Source of the DNA: JAYYZW01 sp965217605
GTDB lineage: Bacteria; Pseudomonadota; Gammaproteobacteria; Ga0077536
Reading direction: 5' to 3'
Assembly: GCA_965217605.1 (NCBI GenBank)
Contig: CBDCJB010000001.1
Span: forward strand, 558,001-622,000
Length of the DNA: 64,000 nucleotides
The notes beneath the pieces are model-generated. The model made no database searches. It had not been told where the DNA came from and was given only the letters and a program-made list of their open reading frames with translations. Of this stretch, positions 25,375 to 33,589 are shown one piece after another. Positions within the stretch are counted from its first letter, which is position 1. Every line of letters starts with the position of its first letter. The position numbers and the translations under genes were made by a program.

Positions 25375-26067
25375 TTAATGCGCTCGGGCAACAACCTCGT
25401 CGATCAATTCATTCACGCGCTGGACCACGTGAATCACGATGCCGCCGAGCCCCAGCAGTGCGAATCCCAGCGCCGCGAAACCCCAGTGGATCGGCGCGCC
25501 GAATAGTTCTTCAGCATAAAAAAAGGTATGCCCCCACTCATTCAAGCCCACGTTCGGCATGGTGAGAATCGGGCCGCCGATGGCGACACCCAACGGTAGC
25601 AAGTGCTTTTTGGCGTGCATTGGCAGCCGAGTCTTGGCGTACAGAAAGGAACCGACGCCGGTGATGACCACGCCCGGTATGCACAGGTAGAACAGCGCAA
25701 TATGGGTCGGCGTGAAATCGGTATCTCGAATGACCACCTGATGCCAGGCCGCATCGCTTTCGCCCTGAAGCACGCCTGCGATCAGGATCACCAGCGTGTA
25801 GGCCGTCAACCACGCCGCAAAGCCGAAATAACGATTGAGCTCGATCTCGGGCGTAACTTTATGCGGAGAAAGTTCGCGGGTTTTCCACAGATACACGACG
25901 ACGGCGAACAAAGTGAGCGTCACCGCGGCGATTTGGAACCAGAATAAGGTCATCCAGTATTGCGCGAATTCCGGCTCGAAATAATCCAAGCCCACCGTAA
26001 AGGCGAACTCATGCAGGTACATTCTCGATAGCAGGTAGATGAAGGAGATACCGCCGATGACCATCAA
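25375..26067 (-). CDS. Copper membrane monooxygenase subunit C (PmoC/AmoC family), N-terminus uncertain
   Basis: Subunit C carries the Cu-C/Cu-D sites, strong candidates for the active centre. Ligand patterns are intact: Asp and His in SDAAWHQ plus His in RDTDFTPTH match D156/H160/H173 of M. capsulatus. NEWGH and the His in APIHWGF match N227/H231/H245. GLDYFEPEF and NVGLNEWGHTFF are family hallmarks. The open frame from TTG 26067 or the adjacent ATG lacks the cytoplasmic tail and about six residues of helix 1. The missing tail is encoded upstream in frame after an ATG at 26157 with an AGAGAG ribosome site, but codon 2 there is TAG. It is the first gene of the operon, 48 bp before A. Confidence 0.9.
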   Translation of the reverse strand: MMVIGGISFIYLLSRMYLHEFAFTVGLDYFEPEFAQYWMTLFWFQIAAVTLTLFAVVVYLWKTRELSPHKVTPEIELNRYFGFAAWLTAYTLVILIAGVLQGESDAAWHQVVIRDTDFTPTHIALFYLCIPGVVITGVGSFLYAKTRLPMHAKKHLLPLGVAIGGPILTMPNVGLNEWGHTFFYAEELFGAPIHWGFAALGFALLGLGGIVIHVVQRVNELIDEVVARAH

Positions 26068-26157
26068 CAGTGCCGGGACGTTAAGCCCTAGGGTCTGAGT
26101 GGACGAACGCGTCGCACCTGCTGTTGATTCAACTGGATAGGTCGTATCTGCCTACAT

Positions 26158-26279
26158 GAGGATTACTCTCTGTGCGATAGTGCTAGCCGGCCACATAGTG
26201 CCAGAGACGCTGAGACAAAAAAAGAGGCGCTCATACTCTGTTAAACGCGGGGCGTATATGTGCTCGAAGGAGGTTTTAT
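26158..26279. promoter_or_regulatory. Divergent promoter region of the xmo operon and LLM gene
   Basis: These 122 bp separate subunit C (minus) from the luciferase-like gene (plus) and must hold both promoters. Visible elements are AGAGAG before the minus-strand ATG 26157, AAGGAGG (26267-26273) before the plus-strand GTG 26280, and a direct repeat TAGTGC spaced 18 bp. I could not assign -10/-35 boxes or an operator with confidence. Shared control of the two transcription units is possible. Confidence 0.4.
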
Positions 26280-27152
26280 GTGAAGTTCGGATTCTTCAAT
26301 TTCAATACGGAATATTCCATTCGCCCCGACGATCTCGCGCGGGCCTGTGAAGAACGCGGTTTCGACTCGCTGTGGCTGGGCGAACACACCCACATTCCGG
26401 TCGATCAAAGCACGCCCTATATCGTGGATGGCGGTGAGATGCCTCTCCCCTACGCCCGCATCATGGATCCCTTTGTCTCTTTAATGGCCGCCGCGGGTGT
26501 GACGACGACGCTCAAGCTCGCGACTGGGATCTGCCTTCTAATTCAACGCGACCCTATCGCGACTGCGAAAGCGGTTGCGACCTTGGATGTGTTATCGCAC
26601 GGGCGTGTGATCTTCGGGATCGGCGCCGGGTGGAATGCCGACGAGATCGAGAACCACGGCACGCCGTTCAAAGAACGCTGGAAGATCCTGCGAGAGCGTA
26701 TCATGGCGATGAAACGCATGTGGACCGAAGAGCAAGCCGCGTTTGCAGGCGAGTACGTAAACTTCGGACCGATCTTGTCGTATCCGAAACCGGTGCAAAA
26801 GCCGTACCCGCCCGTCGTGCTCGGAACGATCTGGTCGGGCGGTTTGCAACACGTCGTCGACTACTGCGATGGTTGGTGTCCGCTCGATGCGAAGATCGAG
26901 GACTTCCCCGCGATGATCGCGGATCTGCACCGCCGGTGCGAAAAAGCTCGACGCGATCCGCAATCGATCGAGCTCATGATCTTCGCTTGGGGCGACCCCG
27001 ATGAAGCGTTGTTAACCCGCTATCACGAGATGGGTATCGATACCGTGATCCTCGGCGCCGGACGCGAAGATCCGGACGTACCGGACGCGGTGCTACCGTT
27101 TCTCGATCGCTACGCCGAACTCATTTCGAAGCTAGCGAAAGGCAAGATCTGA
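26280..27152 (+). CDS. LLM-class flavin/F420-dependent oxidoreductase
   Basis: The 290-residue product is a luciferase-like TIM-barrel protein. It has the N-terminal KFGFFNFNTEYSIRPDDLARACEERGF layout, SLWLGEHTHIPV, DPFVSLMAAAGVTTTLKLATG, LDVLSHGRVIFGIGAGWNADEI and the later VDYCDGWCP segment. This subgroup is usually annotated as F420-dependent, though FMN is also possible; the substrate is unknown. GTG 26280 is preferred because AAGGAGG lies six bases upstream. The overlapping ATG at 26278 is followed at once by TGA. The gene diverges from the copper monooxygenase operon. Confidence 0.88.
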   Translation: MKFGFFNFNTEYSIRPDDLARACEERGFDSLWLGEHTHIPVDQSTPYIVDGGEMPLPYARIMDPFVSLMAAAGVTTTLKLATGICLLIQRDPIATAKAVATLDVLSHGRVIFGIGAGWNADEIENHGTPFKERWKILRERIMAMKRMWTEEQAAFAGEYVNFGPILSYPKPVQKPYPPVVLGTIWSGGLQHVVDYCDGWCPLDAKIEDFPAMIADLHRRCEKARRDPQSIELMIFAWGDPDEALLTRYHEMGIDTVILGAGREDPDVPDAVLPFLDRYAELISKLAKGKI

Positions 27153-27224
27153 CCCTCGTTGGAAATTAAGTTTTCGTCCATTGCTGTCGATGATCTTAAT
27201 ACAGTCGATGGGGGTGAAAACCTT

Positions 27225-27764
27225 ATGTCTAAGTCTCAAGACAAAATTCTCAAATCAATGATCCGCTTTTTCGTCGTACTGTCCGTATTCGCGGTCGGTT
27301 CGTTTTCTTACGCAATGGAATTCATTATCGAAGGTTCAGGCTCTGCGGAAGTTACCTATGACGGGGAAACCAATAGCTATCCGTTACAGATCGGATTCGG
27401 CTTGGACACCGATTTTTCGAACCCGACCAATGCCATTGCCGTATTCAGTAAAACCAAGTGGGAAGACGCGACCAATCCGAGACGCATATTCATCCGAATC
27501 GATAGCAAAAAAACAGGAAAAATCTCACTCGACCAGGACAATCAACGCTTTATTTTCATCCAGGACGGCGGGCAATTGTATTTTCCAAGGGAGCCGTGTT
27601 CGATGGAGATAACCACGCCCAACAGTGGAGATTCAGATAGTCACCTCCGCGGTGTAATTCGTTCTTGTGTGGTCCACTCCGGGGGTATCGACCATACCGT
27701 CTCCGTCGATTTCGAAGTCATCGGCACGCCGAAGTGGAAAACGAAATCGAGTTTCGATTTCTGA
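27225..27764 (+). CDS. Secreted beta-rich protein of unknown function
   Basis: I do not recognise this 179-residue protein. It has a signal peptide or anchor (IRFFVVLSVFAVGSFSYA) and then a Ser/Thr/Asp-rich, probably beta-strand domain with two Cys (EPCSM and RSCVV) that could form a disulfide. ATG 27225 follows GGGGTGAAAA. Codons are visibly more AT-rich than those of neighbouring genes, which hints at a different origin. It sits alone between the luciferase-like gene and the convergent amidase. Confidence 0.65.
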   Translation: MSKSQDKILKSMIRFFVVLSVFAVGSFSYAMEFIIEGSGSAEVTYDGETNSYPLQIGFGLDTDFSNPTNAIAVFSKTKWEDATNPRRIFIRIDSKKTGKISLDQDNQRFIFIQDGGQLYFPREPCSMEITTPNSGDSDSHLRGVIRSCVVHSGGIDHTVSVDFEVIGTPKWKTKSSFDF

Positions 27765-27815
27765 GCGAAACGCGAAGATCATTCCGAGGCGCGCGTAACC
27801 TGCCGGGCCTATCCT

Positions 27816-29264
27816 CTATTCGTAGCCGGGCGGCGGCATAAAGCCGCCGATGAGCCTTTCGATCTGGCAGGCCAGTTGCAACGGCGTCCAGTCTTCGAGA
27901 TAGGGCCCGACGATCTGCACGCCAGTGGGTAAACCGTCGCTGGCAATACCGGCAGGAATAACGGTCGAGGGCAGATAGACCATGCCAGTCAGACCAGCCC
28001 AGAACAGTTCGTCGTAATAGCCGACTGTTCTATCGTCGACCTTGATTACCCGATCGAAGCGGTCGGCGGCGTCGTGTGGCCAGGCCGTCGTCGGGGCAGG
28101 TGGGATCAGCAATGCGTCGTAGCGCTCAAAGAATGACGCCCAGGCGCGTTGCATGCGTACGCGCGCATCGTTGGCGTGGTGCCAGTCGCGATAACTTTGC
28201 GCCAACGCGCGTGTTACCTGTGCCCGATAGCTCAGGTCTTCTGCGGGCAGGGATGCTGCGCGAGACTGCTCGGCAGTAAACTCTGCGCCGTTCAGCCCGG
28301 CTGCAGCGACGGCGCGCAAGAGCTGAATGTAGAGTCGATGCGCCTCTTCGTCGTCGACGGGCAGCGGCGCATCCCGGTCGACGTGAGCGCCCTCCGCTTC
28401 GCATTGATCGGCGATGTTCGCGATGGCCTGCTTCACGTCCTCCGCGACCGTGCAGACGGGTGAGTCCAGCACGACCGCGATTCTGAATCCAGCGAGTGCG
28501 GTGTGGCGCGCCGCGGGAAGTTCAAGCCGCCACGCGGTTGCGGCAGGCCCTTCGACGCCCATCATGACCTCGAGTCCAGTGACCAGATCGGCGGCCGTTC
28601 TCGCCATCGGCCCGCACACCGAGATATCCGATGGCACCTCCTTCGCGACGACCGCGTGTCCTGCGGTGGGTACGATGCCATACGTTGGCTTGTGCGCGTA
28701 TACGCCGCAGAAATGCGCGGGATTGCGCAAGCTCCCGCCGATATCGCTGCCGGCTTCCAGAAACGTGTAGCCCGCCGCGAGTGCCACTGCGGAACCACCC
28801 GACGAGCCGCCCGGTGTGCGATCGGTATTCCACGGGTTCGCGGTGCGGCCGTAAATCGGGTTATCGGATTGCCAGTCCATCAAAGCCGGCGGGACATTGG
28901 TCTTGCCGAACACCACAGCGCCGGCGCGCTCGAGTCGCTGCACGACACTCGCATCAGAGCTCGGGAAATTCTTCGTGTGCTCAGGAAAGCCCCAGGTCGT
29001 CGGCGCACCGACGAGGTCGTAGGCTTCCTTGACGGTCATCGGCACACCGTGCAACGGACCCCAATGCTCGCCGCGCGCAATGTCGCGGTCAGCGGCGCGG
29101 GCTCGGTTACGGGCGCGTTCGTCTAGCCGGTTGCAGACGGCGTTGAGTTCGCCGTCGAAGCGGTCGATGCGTTCGAGACACAGATCCAGCGCTTCGAGGG
29201 CACCGATTTCCTTGGCGGCGATCGCTTGCGCCATGCGCGCTGCGCTCCAGTAGTACGTGCTCAT
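27816..29264 (-). CDS. Amidase-signature family amidase
   Basis: The 482-residue enzyme hydrolyses an amide of unknown identity. The Ser-cisSer-Lys triad is visible: Lys in MTVKEAYD, the cis-Ser in TPGGSSGGSAVAL and the nucleophile in GSDIGGSLRNPAHF. Length and the closing GLPTGVQIVGPYLED are standard for the family. There is no signal peptide, so it is cytoplasmic. No neighbour defines a pathway. It converges with the secreted unknown and has a 285-bp gap upstream. Confidence 0.92.
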   Translation of the reverse strand: MSTYYWSAARMAQAIAAKEIGALEALDLCLERIDRFDGELNAVCNRLDERARNRARAADRDIARGEHWGPLHGVPMTVKEAYDLVGAPTTWGFPEHTKNFPSSDASVVQRLERAGAVVFGKTNVPPALMDWQSDNPIYGRTANPWNTDRTPGGSSGGSAVALAAGYTFLEAGSDIGGSLRNPAHFCGVYAHKPTYGIVPTAGHAVVAKEVPSDISVCGPMARTAADLVTGLEVMMGVEGPAATAWRLELPAARHTALAGFRIAVVLDSPVCTVAEDVKQAIANIADQCEAEGAHVDRDAPLPVDDEEAHRLYIQLLRAVAAAGLNGAEFTAEQSRAASLPAEDLSYRAQVTRALAQSYRDWHHANDARVRMQRAWASFFERYDALLIPPAPTTAWPHDAADRFDRVIKVDDRTVGYYDELFWAGLTGMVYLPSTVIPAGIASDGLPTGVQIVGPYLEDWTPLQLACQIERLIGGFMPPPGYE

Positions 29265-29549
29265 ATTTCAGATGTTCCCAGTTGCATCTTTATGGCATCG
29301 TGCTTACTGGTGATAGTTTGCGTTGAAACGACAGAAAGTGCTGGTCATATTGTCTGAACTTACTATCGCGAGATGGGTGTCAATACGGGGATCGTGGGCG
29401 CGCCACGGGAGGTTCCGTACGCAACCGAAGCGGTGTCGAGAAAAAGAGTCTCTCCGGCCCTATCAAGCGTGTTGCCACCATGCTGAACATACGCCGTTCG
29501 GCGCAATCGGCATGGCGCTTTAGGAGGAAGCAACGTTTGGTCTGTCGCT
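29265..29549. other. Intergenic stretch without a convincing gene
   Basis: These 285 bp separate the amidase start from the end of the 2-oxoacid oxidoreductase operon. A 66-codon open frame at 29323-29523 lacks a ribosome site and reads as non-coding. The part near 29265 should contain the amidase promoter on the minus strand, and the part near 29549 the 3' end of the operon. I saw no clear terminator. Confidence 0.5.
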
Positions 29550-30413
29550 TTACCTCATAAATGACTGCATGGTGTCCTGATATCTCGCCAGGAGATCCGG
29601 CGATGCGATGTCTTGTAAAGCCGGCGCCGCGAATTCGCCCGTGCGAGCCAGTGACTCGAGCGCCGGACGTTCGCCGCGATAGATCAACCCCAGCGGCAAC
29701 CGACCCTCAGCGCGGAGTTCAACCATGCGCGTAAACGCGCTAGCGCGATCGCTCGGGTCATAGCCCGATTCCTCATCAACGTCGTAAACCGAAGTCCGCC
29801 ATTCCCGATAGGTGTCGTTATACGTCACGCACGGTGACAGCACTTCGAGGTAGGCCATGCCGTGGCCCTGTGCCGCATGTTTCAACGCGTCGATGGTGAG
29901 GCGCAACAACTGCGCCGGTTGGCCGGTATACGCACGCGCGATGAAGCTCGAGCCGGGAATGCTCAAACCGAGCATCACGGGATCGAAATCCTCTTCGATA
30001 TTGTTTCCGAATCCGACCGGGCTGGTCGGCGATGGCTGGCCTTTGGTCAGGCCGTAGGTGCCGTTTTGCATGACGATATAGGTCACGCCCGGATTGCGCT
30101 TAAACGCGTGTAGCAAATGGCCGCCGCCGATGGCGTAACCGTCGCCGTCGCCGCCGACGCCAATCACCGTAAGCTCGGGGTTGGTCAGTTTTACGCCGGT
30201 CGCAGTCGGCAGCACGCGGCCATGCAGCGCGTGATAGCCATAGCACGACACGTTGTTTTGCAGGGAGCCGGAGCATCCGATGCCGGCGACGATCATGCGA
30301 TCGTGGATCGGCACCTCGAGTTCATCGAGCGCATTGACGAGCGCCTGCTGGACACCGAAATCGCCGCAACCGGCACACCAGATCGGGCGTGCGGGGGTAA
30401 ATGTCTGAGTCAT
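29550..30413 (-). CDS. 2-oxoacid:acceptor oxidoreductase, beta (TPP) subunit
   Basis: The 287-residue thiamine-pyrophosphate subunit of a KorAB-type enzyme that oxidatively decarboxylates a 2-oxoacid to an acyl-CoA. Visible are WCAGCGDFG at the N-terminus, GIGCSG, HALHGRVLPTATG, and the TPP motif GDGDGYAIGGGHL...NGTYGLTKGQ. The spacing matches 2-oxoglutarate/2-oxoacid ferredoxin oxidoreductase beta subunits. ATG 30413 overlaps the alpha-gene stop (ATGA). Substrate cannot be fixed from sequence alone. Confidence 0.92.
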   Translation of the reverse strand: MTQTFTPARPIWCAGCGDFGVQQALVNALDELEVPIHDRMIVAGIGCSGSLQNNVSCYGYHALHGRVLPTATGVKLTNPELTVIGVGGDGDGYAIGGGHLLHAFKRNPGVTYIVMQNGTYGLTKGQPSPTSPVGFGNNIEEDFDPVMLGLSIPGSSFIARAYTGQPAQLLRLTIDALKHAAQGHGMAYLEVLSPCVTYNDTYREWRTSVYDVDEESGYDPSDRASAFTRMVELRAEGRLPLGLIYRGERPALESLARTGEFAAPALQDIASPDLLARYQDTMQSFMR

Positions 30414-32197
30414 GCGACTTCCACCTCCTCATTGCTCATGTCGTTTACGACGCGGTCAACGATCTCTTCGGCTCGCATCGGCGTACAGTCGTACTTGATG
30501 AGATTGTCGATGCGCTTGGCATCACCGCCCTGCCCGATAATGAGCTGCGCGAGCTGGCCGGTGGCGTTGTACTCGACGACGTAGATCTTGCGGCGGCTGT
30601 GTGTGAAGGCCACCGTCTCGTCCAACATCGGCCACAGCGTGCGTGGCTGGTGGTACTGCGTCGCAATGCCGCGATCGGCGAGCAAATCCATCGCTTCCAG
30701 AATGACGCCATAGGCCAGGCCGACGCCGATGAATCCGATCTCGGCATCCTCCGGGCCATGCGTCACCGCGCGCGGCAGCTCCGGCAACATGGTCTGCATC
30801 TTTTGCATGCGCTTGTCCATCATCCGCTTGCGGTTGATGGGATCGGTCGACACGTGTCCAAACTCATCGTGCTCGTTCCCGGTCTCGAGGCACATGCCGC
30901 CGGCCGTACCGGGCGCCGCGAATGCGGAGACGCCGTCGTCCGTGAACTTGTAGCGCTTGTAGACATCCATCTCCGCCAGCGCCTCGGCGTCGAGGCGTTT
31001 GCCGCGGTCGATGTCGATCTCTTCGAGCTTGAAGGGGTCGACGGTCGCCGTGTTTTGCGACAGTGCCTGATCGGAGGCGATGAATACCGGACACTGATAG
31101 CACTCGGCGAGGTTCGTGGCCTTGATCGCGATGTGAAAGCACTCTTCCGGGTGACTCGGCGCGAGTACGACACGCGGAAAATCGCCGTGTCCGCCATAGA
31201 CGAGCAGGTTGATGTCACTCTGTTCCGGCTTGGTGGGCAATCCCGTACTCGGTCCGCCGCGTTGCGCGTCGACGATGACCAGCGGGATCTCCGCCATGCC
31301 GAGTTGCCCGATGCCCTCCTGCATCAACGACAGCCCCGGGCCGCAAGTTGCGCACATCGCGCGGGTCCCGGTCAGGGCCGCGCCGATGGACATGTTGATG
31401 GCTGAGAGTTCGTCTTCGGCCTGGCGCACGATGCCGCCGTACTTCGGCATCCACTTGATCAGCCATTCCATGATCTCGGTCGAGGGCGTGATTGGGTAGC
31501 CGGCGTAGAAGCGTCCGCCCGCAACCAGAAAACCGAACGCCATGGCTTCGTTACCGGTGATCAACATGTGCGGCTTAGCATCGATGGGTACGATTTCATA
31601 CATCCCGGCGTCTTTCGTGAGACCGACCTCGTCGGCCAGTGACAGACCGACGGTGAGTGCATCGAGGTTGTATTTGACCGCCTGCGCACCGCGGCGCGAA
31701 AAGCGTTTTTCGAACGAGCGGCGCATCGCCTCGTCGTCGAGACCGAGCAGACGGCCCATCACGGCAAACGAGATGCTGTTCTTGTAGATGTCGCGACGAA
31801 ACGTTTTGACCGCGTGTCGGCTCAAGGGCACGCCGATCAATCGCGCGCCCGACGGCACGCCCCAGTCGTCCGGGATGTTGCCCCCCGAGTTGTCGTAGAT
31901 CACGACGCTGCGATCGTTCAGGCGGTAGGCGTGTTTCTTGATGGCGCCCAGATCGAAGGCGACGAGCAGATCGATATGGCTGCCGATACACAGCCGGTCA
32001 CCGGCGAATGCGCGCAAGGTCGCGGCGGTAATACCGCCCTTGATGCGAGACAACACGTCGCGCTCGGTGTAAACGCGCATGCCGCTCGAGCGCAGTACGT
32101 CGGCAAGCACGTTGACGACCGTCAGCGAACCGTCGCCGCCCTGCCCCGCCGCGATGACATTGAGATCTTCCAGCTGCGGTTTCACTTGGGCATTCAT
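30410..32197 (-). CDS. 2-oxoacid:acceptor oxidoreductase, fused gamma-alpha subunit
   Basis: The 595-residue chain fuses an N-terminal gamma domain (AAGQGGDGSLTVVNVLADVL, RIKGG) to the pyrimidine-binding alpha domain (GNEAMAFGFLVAGGRFYAGYPITPSTEIM, RQAEDELSAINMSIGAALTG). This fusion is common in aerobic-type 2-oxoglutarate:ferredoxin oxidoreductases. With the beta subunit it transfers electrons to a ferredoxin-like acceptor, plausibly the FrhB/ferredoxin protein encoded just upstream. Both junctions are ATGA overlaps, so the three subunits are probably made in equal amounts. Confidence 0.92.
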   Translation of the reverse strand: MNAQVKPQLEDLNVIAAGQGGDGSLTVVNVLADVLRSSGMRVYTERDVLSRIKGGITAATLRAFAGDRLCIGSHIDLLVAFDLGAIKKHAYRLNDRSVVIYDNSGGNIPDDWGVPSGARLIGVPLSRHAVKTFRRDIYKNSISFAVMGRLLGLDDEAMRRSFEKRFSRRGAQAVKYNLDALTVGLSLADEVGLTKDAGMYEIVPIDAKPHMLITGNEAMAFGFLVAGGRFYAGYPITPSTEIMEWLIKWMPKYGGIVRQAEDELSAINMSIGAALTGTRAMCATCGPGLSLMQEGIGQLGMAEIPLVIVDAQRGGPSTGLPTKPEQSDINLLVYGGHGDFPRVVLAPSHPEECFHIAIKATNLAECYQCPVFIASDQALSQNTATVDPFKLEEIDIDRGKRLDAEALAEMDVYKRYKFTDDGVSAFAAPGTAGGMCLETGNEHDEFGHVSTDPINRKRMMDKRMQKMQTMLPELPRAVTHGPEDAEIGFIGVGLAYGVILEAMDLLADRGIATQYHQPRTLWPMLDETVAFTHSRRKIYVVEYNATGQLAQLIIGQGGDAKRIDNLIKYDCTPMRAEEIVDRVVNDMSNEEVEVA

Positions 32198-33519
32198 GCT
32201 TCACCCTCCTTTTTCGCCGCGACTTTCTTTTTCTTCTTCGGCGGTGGTGGCGGCAAGGGACGCCAGTCCTTCACGGAATTTCCGTCCTCCCAACCCCGGT
32301 AATAATTCTTGGGATCCAGATTGCCGATCGCTTCGCGTTCCGAAAAGGTCGGCATCAGCCCCGGCAGCGGCCGGGTGCGTTTGAATTTCGACAGCCTAAT
32401 CAGCAGTTCCTTGGCTTTCGGTTCTTCTTCGAACGTTTTGATCTCGACCCAACCGGCGTCGCACAAGTCTTTGAATGCCTTGTGACCGGCCTCCGTTCGG
32501 ATCACCGTGAAGGTCCAGTCGTGGAGCCCGATGCCGCCGAGACCGATGTCGGAATTGTCGGCCGCGTAATCCATGCAATACAGGCACGCGGGCCGCGCGT
32601 ACTTGCCGAATTTCTTCAGGGACAAGATCTCCTCGCGACCGTCGCGCAAGGTGACTTCGACCTTACCCTTGATGTTGATCTTGGCGAGATCCCGGCGCGG
32701 CACGTCGAGTTGTTCCGACACCCAATCGACGCCTTGCTCGGTGAACGCCTCGGAGCAGAAGAGCCCGATGACCAGACTGATATTCTCGCGATACCACTCC
32801 GCGACATCGAGGCGAATACTGCTGAACTGCTGCTGGCGCACCCCGTCGACTTGGCAGGGCACGCCGACAACTGCGAGCGGACCGATGTCACGCTTCATCG
32901 CTTCGACGAGGGTCAGCGTATTCGGCTGGTAGGTATATCTCGACCGCACGCTCAGCATGACTTCCTCCGGCGTGGTGGCGAGCTTTGCGTAACCCATCTG
33001 GGGATCCTCCGGATCCTCATCGCCGACCACGGCCGCCTTGATAGTGCCCTGCTGCATGCCGTAAATGATCAGCGCGCTGCAGATGCCACCGTCCTGGCCT
33101 TCCTTGAGTATGTATTCCTTGGTCGTGCGGGCGAGCACGCCATAGTTGTACGGTCCGAAACCGTCGTCGATGATCGGTTCACGCAATTCGATCTGTTCGC
33201 CCAGATCTTGATCCGTCGGACGCAAGACCGGACAGGCGTCGACACAAAGTTCGCAAAACACGCAAGCATCGTTGCGGGTATCGACAGGTTTCTCTTCTTC
33301 GTAATCGAACACGTCCACCGGACATATCGTGAGGCACGCCGCGCAACCCACGCATTTGCCGCTATGCACGACTTCGTCCATGAGCATGTCGACCGCCTTG
33401 AAACCGCCGCGGTTGAATTCCGAACGCCACGCGTACGCCCATTCGTTCGGATCGGCTCCCTCCTCCAACAAGGATTTATAGCGTCCGTGAACCTCTTCAG
33501 TCAGACTGTCCCAATCCAA
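32194..33519 (-). CDS. FrhB/FdhB-like protein with 2x[4Fe-4S] ferredoxin domain
   Basis: The 441-residue protein has two ferredoxin clusters near the N-terminus (CVGCAACLTICPVDVF and CVFCELCVDACPV). The coenzyme F420 hydrogenase beta-subunit region follows (GVPCQVDGV, LGLFCSEAF-like VIGLFCSEAF, KIN, ARPACLYCMDYAADNSDI). In methanogens this domain binds FAD and reduces F420; relatives use ferredoxin. It ends with PPPPPKKKKK and a Lys/Glu tail. The TTG start at 33519 follows AGGAG at seven bases. As first gene of the kor operon it is the likely electron acceptor or exit subunit. Confidence 0.85.
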   Translation of the reverse strand: MDWDSLTEEVHGRYKSLLEEGADPNEWAYAWRSEFNRGGFKAVDMLMDEVVHSGKCVGCAACLTICPVDVFDYEEEKPVDTRNDACVFCELCVDACPVLRPTDQDLGEQIELREPIIDDGFGPYNYGVLARTTKEYILKEGQDGGICSALIIYGMQQGTIKAAVVGDEDPEDPQMGYAKLATTPEEVMLSVRSRYTYQPNTLTLVEAMKRDIGPLAVVGVPCQVDGVRQQQFSSIRLDVAEWYRENISLVIGLFCSEAFTEQGVDWVSEQLDVPRRDLAKINIKGKVEVTLRDGREEILSLKKFGKYARPACLYCMDYAADNSDIGLGGIGLHDWTFTVIRTEAGHKAFKDLCDAGWVEIKTFEEEPKAKELLIRLSKFKRTRPLPGLMPTFSEREAIGNLDPKNYYRGWEDGNSVKDWRPLPPPPPKKKKKVAAKKEGEA

Positions 33520-33589
33520 AACTGTCTCCTTTGCTCTATCGAGCTAAAATCAAGGCACGACCTCATGACCGCGCGACGTTGATGACCCC

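Noticed and set aside
23314..26067. Calling the copper monooxygenase an ammonia monooxygenase, methane monooxygenase or Pxm
   Set aside because: Gene order CAB excludes the Pxm (ABC) layout. No hao, cytochrome c554 or methanol dehydrogenase genes are in the window, and I cannot place the sequences in a tree by eye. I keep a neutral family name.
26188..26212. TGGCAC on the minus strand upstream of subunit C as a sigma-54 promoter
   Set aside because: The -24 box looks right, but the expected GC at exact N10 spacing is missing (it reads CC), so it fails the strict spacing rule.
26156..26350. A 64-codon plus-strand frame overlapping the xmo/LLM promoter region
   Set aside because: It has no family similarity, lacks a good ribosome site and overlaps the well-supported GTG start of the LLM gene.
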